Assembly (NCBI GenBank): GCA_964447285.1
Contig: CAYURO010000021.1
Span: forward strand, 13,696-77,695
Origin: CAJBNH01 sp964447285
GTDB lineage: Bacteria; Myxococcota_A; UBA9042
Direction of reading: 5' to 3'
Length of the DNA: 64,000 nt
Below the pieces are notes generated by a model, which saw only the letters and a list, made by a program, of their open reading frames with translations, was not told where the DNA came from and did not search any database. How positions within the stretch are numbered: the first letter of the stretch is position 1; each line of letters begins with the position of its first letter. Below are positions 19,987 through 29,202 of the stretch, in pieces. Position numbers and translations under genes: made by a program.

Positions 19987-21468
19987 ATGGTCGGCCCACG
20001 CAAGCCCACGCGCCCTTCTGGCCCCAAGCCGCCTCGCAAGCCGTCGCGCGGTCCGGCGAAGGGAGCGCCGAGGCCTGAGAATTCCCAAGCCAGCACGCCT
20101 ACTTCCCAACGTCCTGCACCACCGCGACCTCACGCTTCCGCCCGGCCGACGGATGCCCCGCGACCTCGCGCTGGCAAGAGTTCCCGACCGGCGGAAGGGC
20201 CGCGTTCAGGTCCCCGTCCGATTCCTCGCCCGGTTCCGCGCACCGGCGCCCGTCCGTCCCGGCCGCTGATCCAGCCGCGGGTCGAGCGCCCGACGCGACA
20301 GGCACCGATCCTGGCAAGCGATCTGCCGGACCTTGGCCCACTGCCGACGCTGTTGGCGCAGCATGTGGCCGCCCACTACACGCCGCACAGGTTCGAGAAG
20401 GCGACGGTGCCGCTCGAGCGCATCCACCGCGACGCACTGCTGCAGCTGTCGGGGCTGTTCACCAGCGAGCGGCCGGACTTGCCCGCCGGCTACCTGACGC
20501 AGCCCAAATACCGTGGAGCCTATCTGCTGTATTTCGTCCCGACAGGCGTGGCGACGATGATGACCGTGCTGCGCGACTCGCTGGCTTGGCCGCCGCCGGC
20601 CGACCGCAAGCCCTTGCGCGTGTTGGATATTGCCTCGGGGCCGCTGACGGCTTCGCTGGCGGTGGCGCTTCTGCTGCCGCCCGACGTGCCGCTGGAAGTG
20701 ACGGCCATCGACGCCTCTGGGCCAATCCTCGATGACGGTCGGACGCTGATGCGCCAGATTCGCCCCGACGCGGTCGTGCACACGGTGTCGGGGAACTTGC
20801 GTGAAGGCCGACTGCTGCGCGACCTGAAGGGCCGGTTTGACCTGATCTTGATGGCGAATTTCCTGAACGAGTGGTCGGTGGGGGGGCGCAAGAAGCAGGA
20901 ACCGGGCGAGTTCGTCGAGAAGGTGATGGTCGATCACCTCGCGGAAGGGGGCGCCGCCGTCCTGGTCGAGCCCGCCACGCGCACCGCCTCGCACCACTTG
21001 ATCGCGGTGCGCGAGCACATCGTCGAGAACACCGGTATCGCGCTGCTGGGGCCGTGTCTGGGGACGATGCCGTGTCCGCTGGGCGCGGCCTCGATGCGTG
21101 ATTGGTGTCACGCGGAGCGCCCTTGGGAGCGTCCGCCGATGGTGGTGGCGCTGGACGACGCGATTGGCCACCGCCGGTCCACACTGAAGTACAGTTGGCT
21201 GGCTCTGGGTGACCGGGGGCAGCCCGTGCCCGGACCCAACCAGTATCGTGCCGTCGGAGGACCGATGCGGGCGGCAGGGGCGTTTCGGCGCTATTTGTGC
21301 GGTCCGGAGGGCCGGGTGGTCGCGCTGTTCGAAGACGACCGCGTCCCTGCGACCCTGCGAGACGCTTGGCGCGGCCAGTCCGTAGTGGTGACCGGCGACC
21401 TTTCCATCGGCCGGCGCGGCCCATACGAAGAGACCGTACTGCGTCCCCAAACCCCACAACGTCGCTGA
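19987..21468 (+). CDS. Rsm22-family methyltransferase-like protein (ribosome-associated)
   Basis: 493 aa; ATG 19987 has AAGGA five bases upstream. The first ~100 residues are almost only Pro, Arg, Lys, Ala, Ser and Gly, a basic disordered arm plausible for RNA binding. The Rossmann methyltransferase core starts near residue 200, with RVLDIASGPLTAS as the SAM-binding motif. The late segment PCPL…DWCHAERPWERP is typical of Rsm22 (PF09243), a mitochondrial small-subunit assembly factor in eukaryotes; bacterial members are also annotated as rRNA methyltransferases, without firm proof. It is divergent from the MrfA-like gene. Confidence 0.85.
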   Translation: MVGPRKPTRPSGPKPPRKPSRGPAKGAPRPENSQASTPTSQRPAPPRPHASARPTDAPRPRAGKSSRPAEGPRSGPRPIPRPVPRTGARPSRPLIQPRVERPTRQAPILASDLPDLGPLPTLLAQHVAAHYTPHRFEKATVPLERIHRDALLQLSGLFTSERPDLPAGYLTQPKYRGAYLLYFVPTGVATMMTVLRDSLAWPPPADRKPLRVLDIASGPLTASLAVALLLPPDVPLEVTAIDASGPILDDGRTLMRQIRPDAVVHTVSGNLREGRLLRDLKGRFDLILMANFLNEWSVGGRKKQEPGEFVEKVMVDHLAEGGAAVLVEPATRTASHHLIAVREHIVENTGIALLGPCLGTMPCPLGAASMRDWCHAERPWERPPMVVALDDAIGHRRSTLKYSWLALGDRGQPVPGPNQYRAVGGPMRAAGAFRRYLCGPEGRVVALFEDDRVPATLRDAWRGQSVVVTGDLSIGRRGPYEETVLRPQTPQRR

Positions 21469-21484
21469 TTTGGAAATGTTGGAG

Positions 21485-21514
21485 TTGCCGGGTGCGGGCG
21501 GTGCTTGGTAGCTT
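21485..21514 (+). promoter_or_regulatory. Possible promoter of the second Cys-rich lipoprotein
   Basis: TTGCCG at 21485-21490, an 18-bp spacer, and TAGCTT at 21509-21514 mirror the arrangement before the first giant lipoprotein (9300-9329). Neither hexamer is close to consensus, so this rests mainly on the resemblance. Confidence 0.3.
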
Positions 21515-21515
21515 T

Positions 21516-21530
21516 GTCGTTGCAAACGAC
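21516..21530 (+). terminator. Hairpin with T-rich tail after the Rsm22-family gene
   Basis: GTCGTT (21516-21521) and AACGAC (21525-21530) pair perfectly across a 3-nt loop and are followed by TCTTTT. This is a compact candidate rho-independent terminator for the gene ending at 21468. It also lies at the predicted transcription start of the next gene, so an operator role is possible. Confidence 0.4.
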
Positions 21531-21584
21531 TCTTTTCGCGAGCTGGCCCGTCCGGTCGAAGTCGCCTCCACTCCTGAGGTTCCC

Positions 21585-24461
21585 ATGCGTCGCACTGCTT
21601 GGTTCCTGACCGCGCTAATCGTGCTCGGTGGAGTTTCCGCCTGCGGCGACCTGACCGTGGCTCCGAACGTACCCCCACCGGACACGGGGGACGCGAACCT
21701 TTCGGACGCGGATACCGATGCGGTGGTGACCGACGCTTTGCCGGGCGACTCGACGGCTACCTCATGCCAGTTCGACCTCGACTGCTCGTCGATGAAGGGC
21801 AAGACGCCGTGCAAGCTGCCGTCGTGCGACAAGGGCACCTGCGTGCTGAAGTTGCGGCTGGCGGGCGAGGTCTGCGTGGACCCCGGTGAAGTCGTGGGAG
21901 AGTGTCGTGAGTCGACCTGCAGCGCCGCCGGTCAGTGCGTGGTCGGCAATCGACCCGAGGCCACCCCATGCGGAGTCGGCGCGTGCGGCAAGAAGTGTCA
22001 GGGCGGCGAGTGCGTGCCCGCCACCGCCGCGGATTACGACGACGGCAACCCTTGCACCTACGACTACTGCGACCAGGGAAAGCAGGTCGTCCACGCGCCC
22101 ATCACCGACGCGTCCACCGCGTGCGACGACAGCGATGCGTGCACGAAGTCCGACGCGTGCCTCGCCGGCAAGTGCACGGGTCAGCAGGTGATCTGCAACG
22201 ACGGCGTGTCGTGCACGGCCGACAGCTGCGTCAAGGCCAGTGGGTGTGTCTACACGCCGCAGGCCAGTGCTTGCAGCGACGGCAACCCGTGCACCAAGGA
22301 CGCGTGCGACCCCAAGCTGGGCTGCATCGTCGCAGGCAACGAGATGGCCAAACAGTGCGACGACAACAATGTTTGTACGATCAATGACTTGTGTAAAGAC
22401 GGCACCTGTTCGGGCCAGCCCGATGTCGCCAAGCCCGAGTGCGGTTGCACGACCGTCGCCGACTGCCCGCCGCCCGCCGACCTGTGCGCCGGCGAGTACG
22501 TCTGCAACAAGGTCTGCATGTTCAAGCCCGGCACCGCCGTCGTGTGCGACAAGTCGGCCGACACCATGTGCGCCAAGAGCACCTGCGACAAGTTGACCGG
22601 CAAGTGCGTGATGGCCCCCATCCAAGAGGGGGTCGCCTGCGACGACAACGACGCCTGCACGGCGGAAACTGTTTGCGTCAAGGGAACTTGCGCTTCCGAG
22701 AAGATCGTGGCCTGCGACGACGGCAACACCTGCACGGTCGACGCCTGCGACCCGCAGCAGGGTTGCGTCTCGACCCCCACGACGGCGAGCTGCAACGACG
22801 GCGACAGTTGCACCACCGGCGACAACTGCGCCACCGGCGTATGCCAAGGCAGCAAGAAGCCTTGCGATGACGGCGTCAGCTGCACGTTCGACGAATGCAA
22901 CCCCAACACCGGGTCGTGCAAGTTCACGCCCGACGCCACGCTGTGCGCCGACGGCAACCCCTGCACGCTGGACCAGTGTCTGGTCTCTGCCAAGGGCTGC
23001 GCGTACTTGGCCGACGACTCCGCGAAGTGCGATGACGGCAACGCCTGCACGAAGGACGCGTGTCAGGGCGGCAAGTGCGTCGGCAAGAGCATCTGCGACT
23101 GCCAGGCGGACACGGACTGCAACGACAACAACCCTTGCACGGCGGACACTTGCGATGGCGGGTCCTGTATCAGTTCGGTGGCGGGGGCAGACGGCAAGGC
23201 GTGTTCGCCCGTAGACAAGTGCCAGATCGCAGGCTCAGGTGTCTGCCAGGGCGGCAGTTGCAGCGGTGGCAAGCCGTTGGATTGCAGCGGCGCGGGCGAC
23301 GCGTGCAACGAGGCGATCTGCAACCCGCAGACGGGCACATGCGAGACCATCGGCAAGGCAGACGGCACCGAGTGCAGCGACGGCAGCGGCTGCACGGTCA
23401 AGGATGCGTGCCAGGGCGGCAAGTGCATCCCCGGCATGGGCGTGGCTTGCGAAGACTATGCCCCGTGCGTCGGCGGCACGTGCAAGTCGACGGGCGCGAC
23501 CACGTACGAGTGCGCCAAGGCGCCGAAGCCGCCGCAGACACCGTGCGACGACGGCAACAATTGCACGCAGAACGACAGTTGCGACGGCAAGGGCACATGC
23601 TCGCTGGGCGCCGCCACCTTGTGCCCGGGTGACCCCTGCTTCGACGGTGTCTGCGACCCGGTGCAGGGTTGCATCAAGCAGCAGAAGAAGCCCGGAAGCT
23701 CCTGCGACGACAGCCTATTCTGCACGACAGGGAACACGTGCGACGCCATGGGTCAGTGCGGCCTTCCCACGAAATGCGAGGCCATGAAGTGCCGCACCGC
23801 CTACTGCGACACCGGGATTCAGGCGTGCTTCTCGACGCCGATCGAGGAATGCTGCCTGGCGGACGGCGACTGCAACGACGGCAGACCGTGCACCAAGGAC
23901 TACTGCATGATGGGTGCCTGCACCCACGCACCGATCAAGGGTTGCTGCAACCCGACCTTGTGGTCGGCGGAATTCGACGACGGCAGCCTGCACGGCATGA
24001 AGATCCAGAACAGCACGAGTCCGGCGAGGGGCTGGCAGTTGTGGGCAAAGTCGCCTCAATCGGTCTCTCCGCCCTCGGCGCTGTATTACGGGGATGCCAA
24101 GGCGGGCAACTACAACTGGGGCATCCATAGCGGCACGGTCGAGACGCCGGTCCTCGCGTTGCCCACGTCGAAGGGCATCGTGTTCTCGTTTCAGGCGTTG
24201 TTGGCCATCGAAGAGAACCCCTCGTATGACCAACTGTTCTTGTACGTGGTCAATCCGGCCACGGGAGGCAAGGACCAAGTCTGGGGAAAGTCGTCGACGA
24301 CCCCGAACAGCAAGTGGTTTCCGGTCGAAATTGACCTTTCGGCGTACGCAGGCCAGACGGTCAAGCTCGTGTTCGATTTCAACACGGGCGACGCACAGGT
24401 CAACGAGACGCTCGGGATCTTCCTGGACAACCTGATGGTGACGGGGCCCTGCCTCTTCTAG
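21585..24461 (+). CDS. Giant Cys-rich lipoprotein with C-terminal jelly-roll-like domain
   Basis: 958 aa. ATG 21585 has GAGG five bases upstream. The signal peptide ends in a GVSAC lipobox, and an Asp/Thr/Ala tether follows (…SDADTDAVVTD…). Residues ~60-785 are a long array of Cys modules built on 'C(D/N)DGN.CT.D.C', each about 35-45 residues and alternating with 'C..G.C.G' units. These arrays are common in myxobacterial surface proteins. Residues ~790-958 (from LWSAEFDDG to GPCLF) look like a MAM/'choice-of-anchor'-type beta-sandwich, which often binds ligands or anchors the protein. It shares tether style and Cys modules with the protein at 9472-13215 but has no propeller. Function unknown. 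Confidence 0.8.
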   Translation: MRRTAWFLTALIVLGGVSACGDLTVAPNVPPPDTGDANLSDADTDAVVTDALPGDSTATSCQFDLDCSSMKGKTPCKLPSCDKGTCVLKLRLAGEVCVDPGEVVGECRESTCSAAGQCVVGNRPEATPCGVGACGKKCQGGECVPATAADYDDGNPCTYDYCDQGKQVVHAPITDASTACDDSDACTKSDACLAGKCTGQQVICNDGVSCTADSCVKASGCVYTPQASACSDGNPCTKDACDPKLGCIVAGNEMAKQCDDNNVCTINDLCKDGTCSGQPDVAKPECGCTTVADCPPPADLCAGEYVCNKVCMFKPGTAVVCDKSADTMCAKSTCDKLTGKCVMAPIQEGVACDDNDACTAETVCVKGTCASEKIVACDDGNTCTVDACDPQQGCVSTPTTASCNDGDSCTTGDNCATGVCQGSKKPCDDGVSCTFDECNPNTGSCKFTPDATLCADGNPCTLDQCLVSAKGCAYLADDSAKCDDGNACTKDACQGGKCVGKSICDCQADTDCNDNNPCTADTCDGGSCISSVAGADGKACSPVDKCQIAGSGVCQGGSCSGGKPLDCSGAGDACNEAICNPQTGTCETIGKADGTECSDGSGCTVKDACQGGKCIPGMGVACEDYAPCVGGTCKSTGATTYECAKAPKPPQTPCDDGNNCTQNDSCDGKGTCSLGAATLCPGDPCFDGVCDPVQGCIKQQKKPGSSCDDSLFCTTGNTCDAMGQCGLPTKCEAMKCRTAYCDTGIQACFSTPIEECCLADGDCNDGRPCTKDYCMMGACTHAPIKGCCNPTLWSAEFDDGSLHGMKIQNSTSPARGWQLWAKSPQSVSPPSALYYGDAKAGNYNWGIHSGTVETPVLALPTSKGIVFSFQALLAIEENPSYDQLFLYVVNPATGGKDQVWGKSSTTPNSKWFPVEIDLSAYAGQTVKLVFDFNTGDAQVNETLGIFLDNLMVTGPCLF

Positions 24462-24491
24462 GCGAGGCGCGTGCAGTGAGGGGGAGGGCGG

Positions 24492-25103
24492 ATGGCGCAC
24501 CCGGATGACTTTCGTTGGCCCCTGGGCGACCTGCTCGAGGGAGACCGTGCCGTCGCGCGTTCGTCGCAAGCGCTGGCCGGGCGTCGCGTGGCGCTGCTGA
24601 TCACGGGTGGAATCGCAGCCTTCCGTACGCCGGCGCTGGTCCGCGAGCTGCGGCGTGCCGGTGCCGAAGTCCAGACGTATGCGACCCCTGCTGCGCTGCA
24701 GTTCGTCACGCGAGACGCTTTGGAGTGGGCGAGCACGCTGCCGCTGATCACCCAACTGGACGCCCATGCCCAGCACGTCGAGCACACGGCGGATGTCTAT
24801 CTGGTGGCGCCAGCGACCTACTCGACGATCTCCAAGGCCGCGGTGGGCATCGCAGACAACGCCGTGACGACAACGCTGGCCAGCGCGCTGGGGATGCAGG
24901 AACAGGGGCGCTGCCGGGTTCTGTTCGCGCCCACCATGCATGGCAGCATGGTCAATCGCATTCTGCGCGAGCACTTGGCCAGACTTGCGGATCTCGGGTG
25001 CCGGGTGGTCTCGCCTCTGGGCCGCGACGGCAAGGCGCTGCTGCCCGACGACGCGACGCTGGTGGCCGAGGTGGTTGCTGCACTGTCACCCGCCGTCGTT
25101 TGA
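24492..25103 (+). CDS. CoaC/Dfp-type flavoprotein
   Basis: 203 aa. The ATG is preceded by a strong GAGGGGGAGGG purine run. The body matches the homo-oligomeric flavin-containing cysteine decarboxylase fold (PF02441): VALLITGGIAAF binds flavin, PAT.ST sits at the usual PASANT-like position, and FAPTMHGSMV sits where CoaC has the PxMNxxMW substrate clamp. The Asn of that clamp is His and the Trp is Val here, so the substrate may differ from phosphopantothenoylcysteine. There is no CoaB synthetase domain. A WecD-like acetyltransferase follows 37 bp downstream and may be co-transcribed. Confidence 0.75.
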   Translation: MAHPDDFRWPLGDLLEGDRAVARSSQALAGRRVALLITGGIAAFRTPALVRELRRAGAEVQTYATPAALQFVTRDALEWASTLPLITQLDAHAQHVEHTADVYLVAPATYSTISKAAVGIADNAVTTTLASALGMQEQGRCRVLFAPTMHGSMVNRILREHLARLADLGCRVVSPLGRDGKALLPDDATLVAEVVAALSPAVV

Positions 25104-25140
25104 CCCCGCCAAGTCCCCGACTCCTTCCTGAGGACCCTGT

Positions 25141-25908
25141 ATGGCCACGCTCGCTTCCGTCGGTTCCGGCGTCATCGCCACCGACTCGCCCACCGAGTCC
25201 ATTCGCTTTGACCGCCGTGTTCGCCGCTACGTGTGGACCGGCGACGACCCGCAGCCGCTGGTGGACGCCATCGCGGCAGACGACCCGGATCTGGCCATCG
25301 TGCGCATCCCGACCCATCGGGCTGAGGTGCTGCATCGTCTTCAGGCCGTAGCGGACGAGGTCATTCTGGGGGATTGTCTGGTCGTGTACGGCCGCGACAA
25401 CCTGCGCATGGGTCCGCCGACTGCACCTGCCAACCCCGCGTTCCAAGCGAGGCTGGCGACCGCCGCCGACCTCGACCCGCTCGATGCGTTGGTGGCGACC
25501 AGCTTTGCCGGATACCGCAACCACTATGAGACGAATCCGCGGCTGGGCGCTTCCTTCGACATCGTCTCGGGCTATCGGGAGTGGACGCGCAATCACGTCG
25601 GCACGGGCGAGCGACGGTGCTATCTGGCGGAAGTTGGGGGCGTCCCGCGCGGCTTCATGACGGTGCGCGTCTCGCCGGGCGAGTCTGAGATCGTACTCAA
25701 CGGCGTCGATCCGGCCTTTCAGGGGCAGGGCGTGTATCGGGACCTGTTGCGTGCGGTGCTGGCGAAGCTGGTGGCAGAGGGCTCGCCGCGCACGGTGGTG
25801 TCCACGCAGCTGGACAACCGGCCGGTCCAGCGTGTTTGGGTGCGTGAGGGCTTCTATCTGGGCGACTCGCAGTACACGCTGCACCTCAATCGGCACGTGC
25901 AGCGCTGA
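25141..25908 (+). CDS. GNAT N-acetyltransferase, WecD/RffC-like
   Basis: 255 aa, with AGGA six bases before the start. An N-terminal ~95-residue domain (with LAIVRIPTH..EVLHRLQ) precedes a GNAT domain whose acetyl-CoA loop is AFQGQGVYRDLL (about residue 190). WecD, which makes dTDP-Fuc4NAc from dTDP-Fuc4N, has the same two-part architecture at 224 aa. The gene converges, with a 21-bp gap, on wecE, whose product is that exact substrate. I therefore infer the acetylation step of the same pathway, although the gene is on the opposite strand. Another acyl-acceptor amine cannot be excluded. Confidence 0.6.
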   Translation: MATLASVGSGVIATDSPTESIRFDRRVRRYVWTGDDPQPLVDAIAADDPDLAIVRIPTHRAEVLHRLQAVADEVILGDCLVVYGRDNLRMGPPTAPANPAFQARLATAADLDPLDALVATSFAGYRNHYETNPRLGASFDIVSGYREWTRNHVGTGERRCYLAEVGGVPRGFMTVRVSPGESEIVLNGVDPAFQGQGVYRDLLRAVLAKLVAEGSPRTVVSTQLDNRPVQRVWVREGFYLGDSQYTLHLNRHVQR

Positions 25909-25929
25909 CCGTTGGACCCGGACCGCGAA

Positions 25930-27066
25930 TCAGGCCCGGCCGAAGTATCCCCGCACCTCTCGAATGACCGTCTCCACATCCGCATCGGTCAGGTTGTCGT
26001 GCAGCGGCAGCCGCAGCAGGCGTTCGGCGGCATCGACGGTCACGGGCAGGTCCTCGGCCCGATAGCCCATCTTGCGGCCCATCTTCGACCCGTGCAGCGG
26101 CACGTAGTGGATGGTCGCCTGCACGCCGCGCGCTGAGAGGTGCTCGCGCAAGCGGTCGGCCTCGGCGCCGGTTGCTGTGTGGAACCAGAAGGCGTGGAAG
26201 TTGCTGACGCAGCCCTCGGGGATGTGGCACAGGCGCAACGTACCGTCGCGTCCCAGGTCTTGCAGCCCGGCCTCGTACTGGCACCAGATCTCGGCGCGGC
26301 GGCGGGTGTTGCCTTCGATGGCCTCGAGCTGCGCCATCAGGAAAGCCGCTTGCAGCTCGCTGGGATAGAAGCTCGATCCGGGTTCGACCCACGAGTACTT
26401 GTCGACCAGGCCCTTGAACATCTTCGACCGGTCGGTGCCGCGCTCCCACATGTCCTCGGCGCGGTCGAACAGGCTCGCGTCGTTGACGAACAGCACGCCG
26501 CCCAGGCCGCAATGCACGTTCTTGGTCTCGTGGAAGCTGACGGCCGCCAGCGGCGCGATGCCGCCCAGCCACTTGTCGTCGCGCTTGGCGTCCAGGCCCT
26601 GTGCCGCATCCTCGACGACGTGCAAGCCCCGCTTGGCGGCCAGCGCCATCACGGCCGTCATGTCGGCGCCCACGCCGGCGTAGTGCACGGGTACGATCAC
26701 CTTGGTATTTCCGGTGATGCGCTGCTCCACATCGGCGACGTCGAGGGTCATCGTCGCCGGGTCGACTTCGCAAAACACCAGCTTGGCGCCGGTGCGCAGA
26801 AAGGCCGTCGCCGTGCTGACAAAGGTGTACGAGGGCAGGATCACCTCGTCGCCCGGCCCCAGATCCAACAGCATCGCTGCAAGCTCGAGGCCGCCCGTGC
26901 AACTGTGGGTCAAAAGGGCGTGGGGGACGCCGTAACGCCCCTCGAACCATTTCTGCGTGCGCTTGGTGAAGGGGCCGTTTCCGGCGAATTGCTTCGAAGC
27001 GATCACCTGTTGCAGGTAGTCGATCTCGCGCCCGGTGACGAAGGGTTCGTTGAAACGGATGGTCAT
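25930..27066 (-). CDS. wecE: dTDP-4-amino-4,6-dideoxygalactose transaminase
   Basis: 378 aa, nearly colinear with E. coli WecE (376 aa). AGGA lies upstream of ATG 27066. It is a PLP aminotransferase of the DegT/DnrJ/EryC1 family; the PLP lysine is Lys182 in SFHETKN, and VVEDAAQG supplies the aspartate that contacts the pyridine nitrogen. Regions such as PGDEVILPSYTFVSTA and VPVHYAGV align closely with the E. coli enzyme from memory. It would aminate dTDP-4-keto-6-deoxyglucose, made by the rfbB product upstream, with glutamate as donor. It is last in the rfbA-GT2-rfbB-wecE operon, 16 bp after rfbB. Confidence 0.9.
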   Translation of the reverse strand: MTIRFNEPFVTGREIDYLQQVIASKQFAGNGPFTKRTQKWFEGRYGVPHALLTHSCTGGLELAAMLLDLGPGDEVILPSYTFVSTATAFLRTGAKLVFCEVDPATMTLDVADVEQRITGNTKVIVPVHYAGVGADMTAVMALAAKRGLHVVEDAAQGLDAKRDDKWLGGIAPLAAVSFHETKNVHCGLGGVLFVNDASLFDRAEDMWERGTDRSKMFKGLVDKYSWVEPGSSFYPSELQAAFLMAQLEAIEGNTRRRAEIWCQYEAGLQDLGRDGTLRLCHIPEGCVSNFHAFWFHTATGAEADRLREHLSARGVQATIHYVPLHGSKMGRKMGYRAEDLPVTVDAAERLLRLPLHDNLTDADVETVIREVRGYFGRA

Positions 27067-27082
27067 GGCAAGGTTCCTGAGC

Positions 27083-28123
27083 CTAGGCGGGCTTGGCGTT
27101 CGAGCGGCCGGTGTACCACTGGTCGTAGAAGCTGCGGTACTCCTGACTCAAAACTTGGCGGCACCACTCGGGGTTGGCCAAATACCACTGGATGGTGTCG
27201 GCAAGACCTTGAGCAAATCCGACCCGCGGTTCCCAGCCCAGCTCGCGGCGAACCTTGGTGATGTCCATCGCATAGCGCCAGTCGTGTCCGGGCCGGTCCT
27301 GCACAAAGCGGATCAGGTCGCGGTGGCCGCACACCAGCTCGGCAATCTGCTGCACGATCTGCAGGTTGTCGCGCTCGGACTCGCCGCCGAAGTTGTAGAC
27401 CTCGCCCGCCTTGCCTTGTTCCAGCGCCGTCAGCACGCCGCGGCAATGGTCCTCGACGTGGATCCAGTCGCGCACGTTCTTCCCGTTGCCGTACACGGGC
27501 ATCGGCTTGCCGTCCTTGGCGTGCAGGATCATCAGCGGGATCAGCTTCTCGGGGAACTGGAACGGCCCGTAGTTGTTCGAGCATCGCGTCGTCACGACGT
27601 CGAGACCGAAGGTGTGGTGATAGGCGCGCACCATCAGGTCGGCCGACGCCTTGCTGGCGGAGTACGGGCTGTTGGCGGCGATCGGCGTGTCTTCGGTAAA
27701 GGCGCCCTCGTCGCCCAGCGACCCGTAGACCTCGTCGGTCGAGACCTGCACGTACCGCATCTGCTTGTGCTTGCGCGCGTACTCGAGCAGACGGAACGTG
27801 CCGATAATGTTGGTGTTGAGAAACGCTTCGGGGCCCAGGATGCTGCGGTCGACGTGCGACTCGGCGGCGAAGTGGACCAGCGCGTCGGGCGGGGTGGGCA
27901 GGGTCGCCAGCGCAGCGTCCAGAGCGGCGGCGTCGGTGATGTCCACGCGAATGAACGAATAGCGCGGGTCGTCGGCGACTGAGGCCAAGTTCGCAAGGTT
28001 GCCCGCATACGTCAGGGCGTCGAGGTTGACGATTCGCCAGTCCGGCCGCTCGCGCAGCAGAAGGTGAACGAAATTTGAACCGATGAATCCGCAACCGCCT
28101 GTGATAACTAGGGTCTTTGGCAT
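27083..28123 (-). CDS. rfbB: dTDP-glucose 4,6-dehydratase
   Basis: 346 aa. ATG 28123 is preferred over 28159 because GGAG lies five bases upstream and the Rossmann strand starts at once (LVITGGCGFIGSN). It is an SDR-family enzyme: STDEVYG and YSASKAS give the catalytic Thr/Asp/Glu and Tyr-Lys residues. It converts dTDP-glucose to dTDP-4-keto-6-deoxyglucose, the common precursor of rhamnose and Fuc4N. No rmlC/rmlD is nearby, and wecE is the next gene, so the local product is probably the amino sugar. Confidence 0.95.
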   Translation of the reverse strand: MPKTLVITGGCGFIGSNFVHLLLRERPDWRIVNLDALTYAGNLANLASVADDPRYSFIRVDITDAAALDAALATLPTPPDALVHFAAESHVDRSILGPEAFLNTNIIGTFRLLEYARKHKQMRYVQVSTDEVYGSLGDEGAFTEDTPIAANSPYSASKASADLMVRAYHHTFGLDVVTTRCSNNYGPFQFPEKLIPLMILHAKDGKPMPVYGNGKNVRDWIHVEDHCRGVLTALEQGKAGEVYNFGGESERDNLQIVQQIAELVCGHRDLIRFVQDRPGHDWRYAMDITKVRRELGWEPRVGFAQGLADTIQWYLANPEWCRQVLSQEYRSFYDQWYTGRSNAKPA

Positions 28124-28184
28124 GGATGCTCCAGAACGGCCAGCGCGGTGCTCGGGCAACCCGCACGCGGCAAGGACAAGGGGG

Positions 28185-29192
28185 TCAGGACTGCGGGGCA
28201 GTCTCAGCGGGCAGCGTGGGTGTGCGCTCGGTGATGTCGGCGGACACGGGTTCAGGCTCGGTCAACCGGCCACCCACCCGCGCGGCCACCGTGTACTGCG
28301 GGCGTCGCAGCCCCGAAGAGTACAGCCGTCCCAGGTACTCGCCGATGAGACCCAGCGCCAGCAGCTGCACGCCACCCAGCCCCGACACCGTCAGAGCCAG
28401 AAACGCGAACCCGGGTACCGTAGACCCGCGCAACAGCCAATTCGCCAGCGCGTACAAGCTGATGCCGAACGATGCAAGGACGGCCACCACGCCCAAATAG
28501 GATGCGAGCCGCAGCGGCGCGGTCGAGAAGCCAAACGCAAGATTGCCAAGATAGCCCAGCAGTTTCGCCAGCGTGTATCCGGACTTGCCGCCCTTGCGCG
28601 CGGCGTGGGCGCTGATGACGGTACGGACGGGCAGGGCGCTCCACGACAGCAAGACGTCCATCGCGACGTGGCGCTCGTGGTAGTCGGCGTATGCGTCGCG
28701 TGACTGTGCGGGAAAGGCACGGAATGCACTTAGGTTCTGAGCGTTCTCGAAGTTCAGGTACTTGGCAAGGAACCACTTGATCGTGCGCGACGACGCGTTG
28801 CGAAACAGGCCGTGGTGCAGCTGCGGCGAAATTCCGTAGACGATGGCCTCGTGCTGCAACGACTCTGCGACCAACGCGGGGACGTCGCGGGGGTCGTGTT
28901 GCAGGTCCTCGTCCATCGTGACGACGGTGCGGCCCCTGGCCTCACGGATCCCCAGCAATGTCGCGGGGTGCTGCCCGTAGTTGCGCCGCAGCAGGATGCC
29001 GCGGACCTGCGGCCAGCGCGCCGACAGCCGCTGCACGACGGCCCAGCTGTCGTCGACGGGTCGATCGCAGACAAACAGGATCTCGTGGGTCCAGCCGCGC
29101 GGACCCAGTGCCGCACGCAGACCGTCCGCCAACGCCTCGATGGTGGTGGCGCCGCCGTAGACCGGGATGACGACGGTAACGTCCAGCGTCAT
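28185..29192 (-). CDS. GT2 family glycosyltransferase with two C-terminal membrane helices (ArnC/DPM1-like)
   Basis: 335 aa. The N-terminal GT-A domain carries VVIPVYGGA, LRRNYGQHPATLLGI and the catalytic DxD in MDEDLQHDP. Two hydrophobic segments lie near residues 225-290, followed by the GEYLGRLY tail typical of polyprenyl-phosphate glycosyltransferases (ArnC, GtrB, YkcC). By family it would transfer a sugar from a nucleotide donor to undecaprenyl phosphate on the cytoplasmic face. Its place between rfbA and rfbB suggests the donor is a dTDP sugar made by this operon, but that is inference. The start lies 10 bp after the rfbA stop. Confidence 0.85.
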   Translation of the reverse strand: MTLDVTVVIPVYGGATTIEALADGLRAALGPRGWTHEILFVCDRPVDDSWAVVQRLSARWPQVRGILLRRNYGQHPATLLGIREARGRTVVTMDEDLQHDPRDVPALVAESLQHEAIVYGISPQLHHGLFRNASSRTIKWFLAKYLNFENAQNLSAFRAFPAQSRDAYADYHERHVAMDVLLSWSALPVRTVISAHAARKGGKSGYTLAKLLGYLGNLAFGFSTAPLRLASYLGVVAVLASFGISLYALANWLLRGSTVPGFAFLALTVSGLGGVQLLALGLIGEYLGRLYSSGLRRPQYTVAARVGGRLTEPEPVSADITERTPTLPAETAPQS

Positions 29193-29202
29193 GCGATCCC
29201 CA

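Noticed and set aside
17138..20269. 1,043-aa plus-strand ORF opposite the MrfA-like helicase
   Set aside because: It is a high-GC shadow of a gene with clear helicase motifs; the antisense translation is rich in His, Arg, Gln and Val without any domain.
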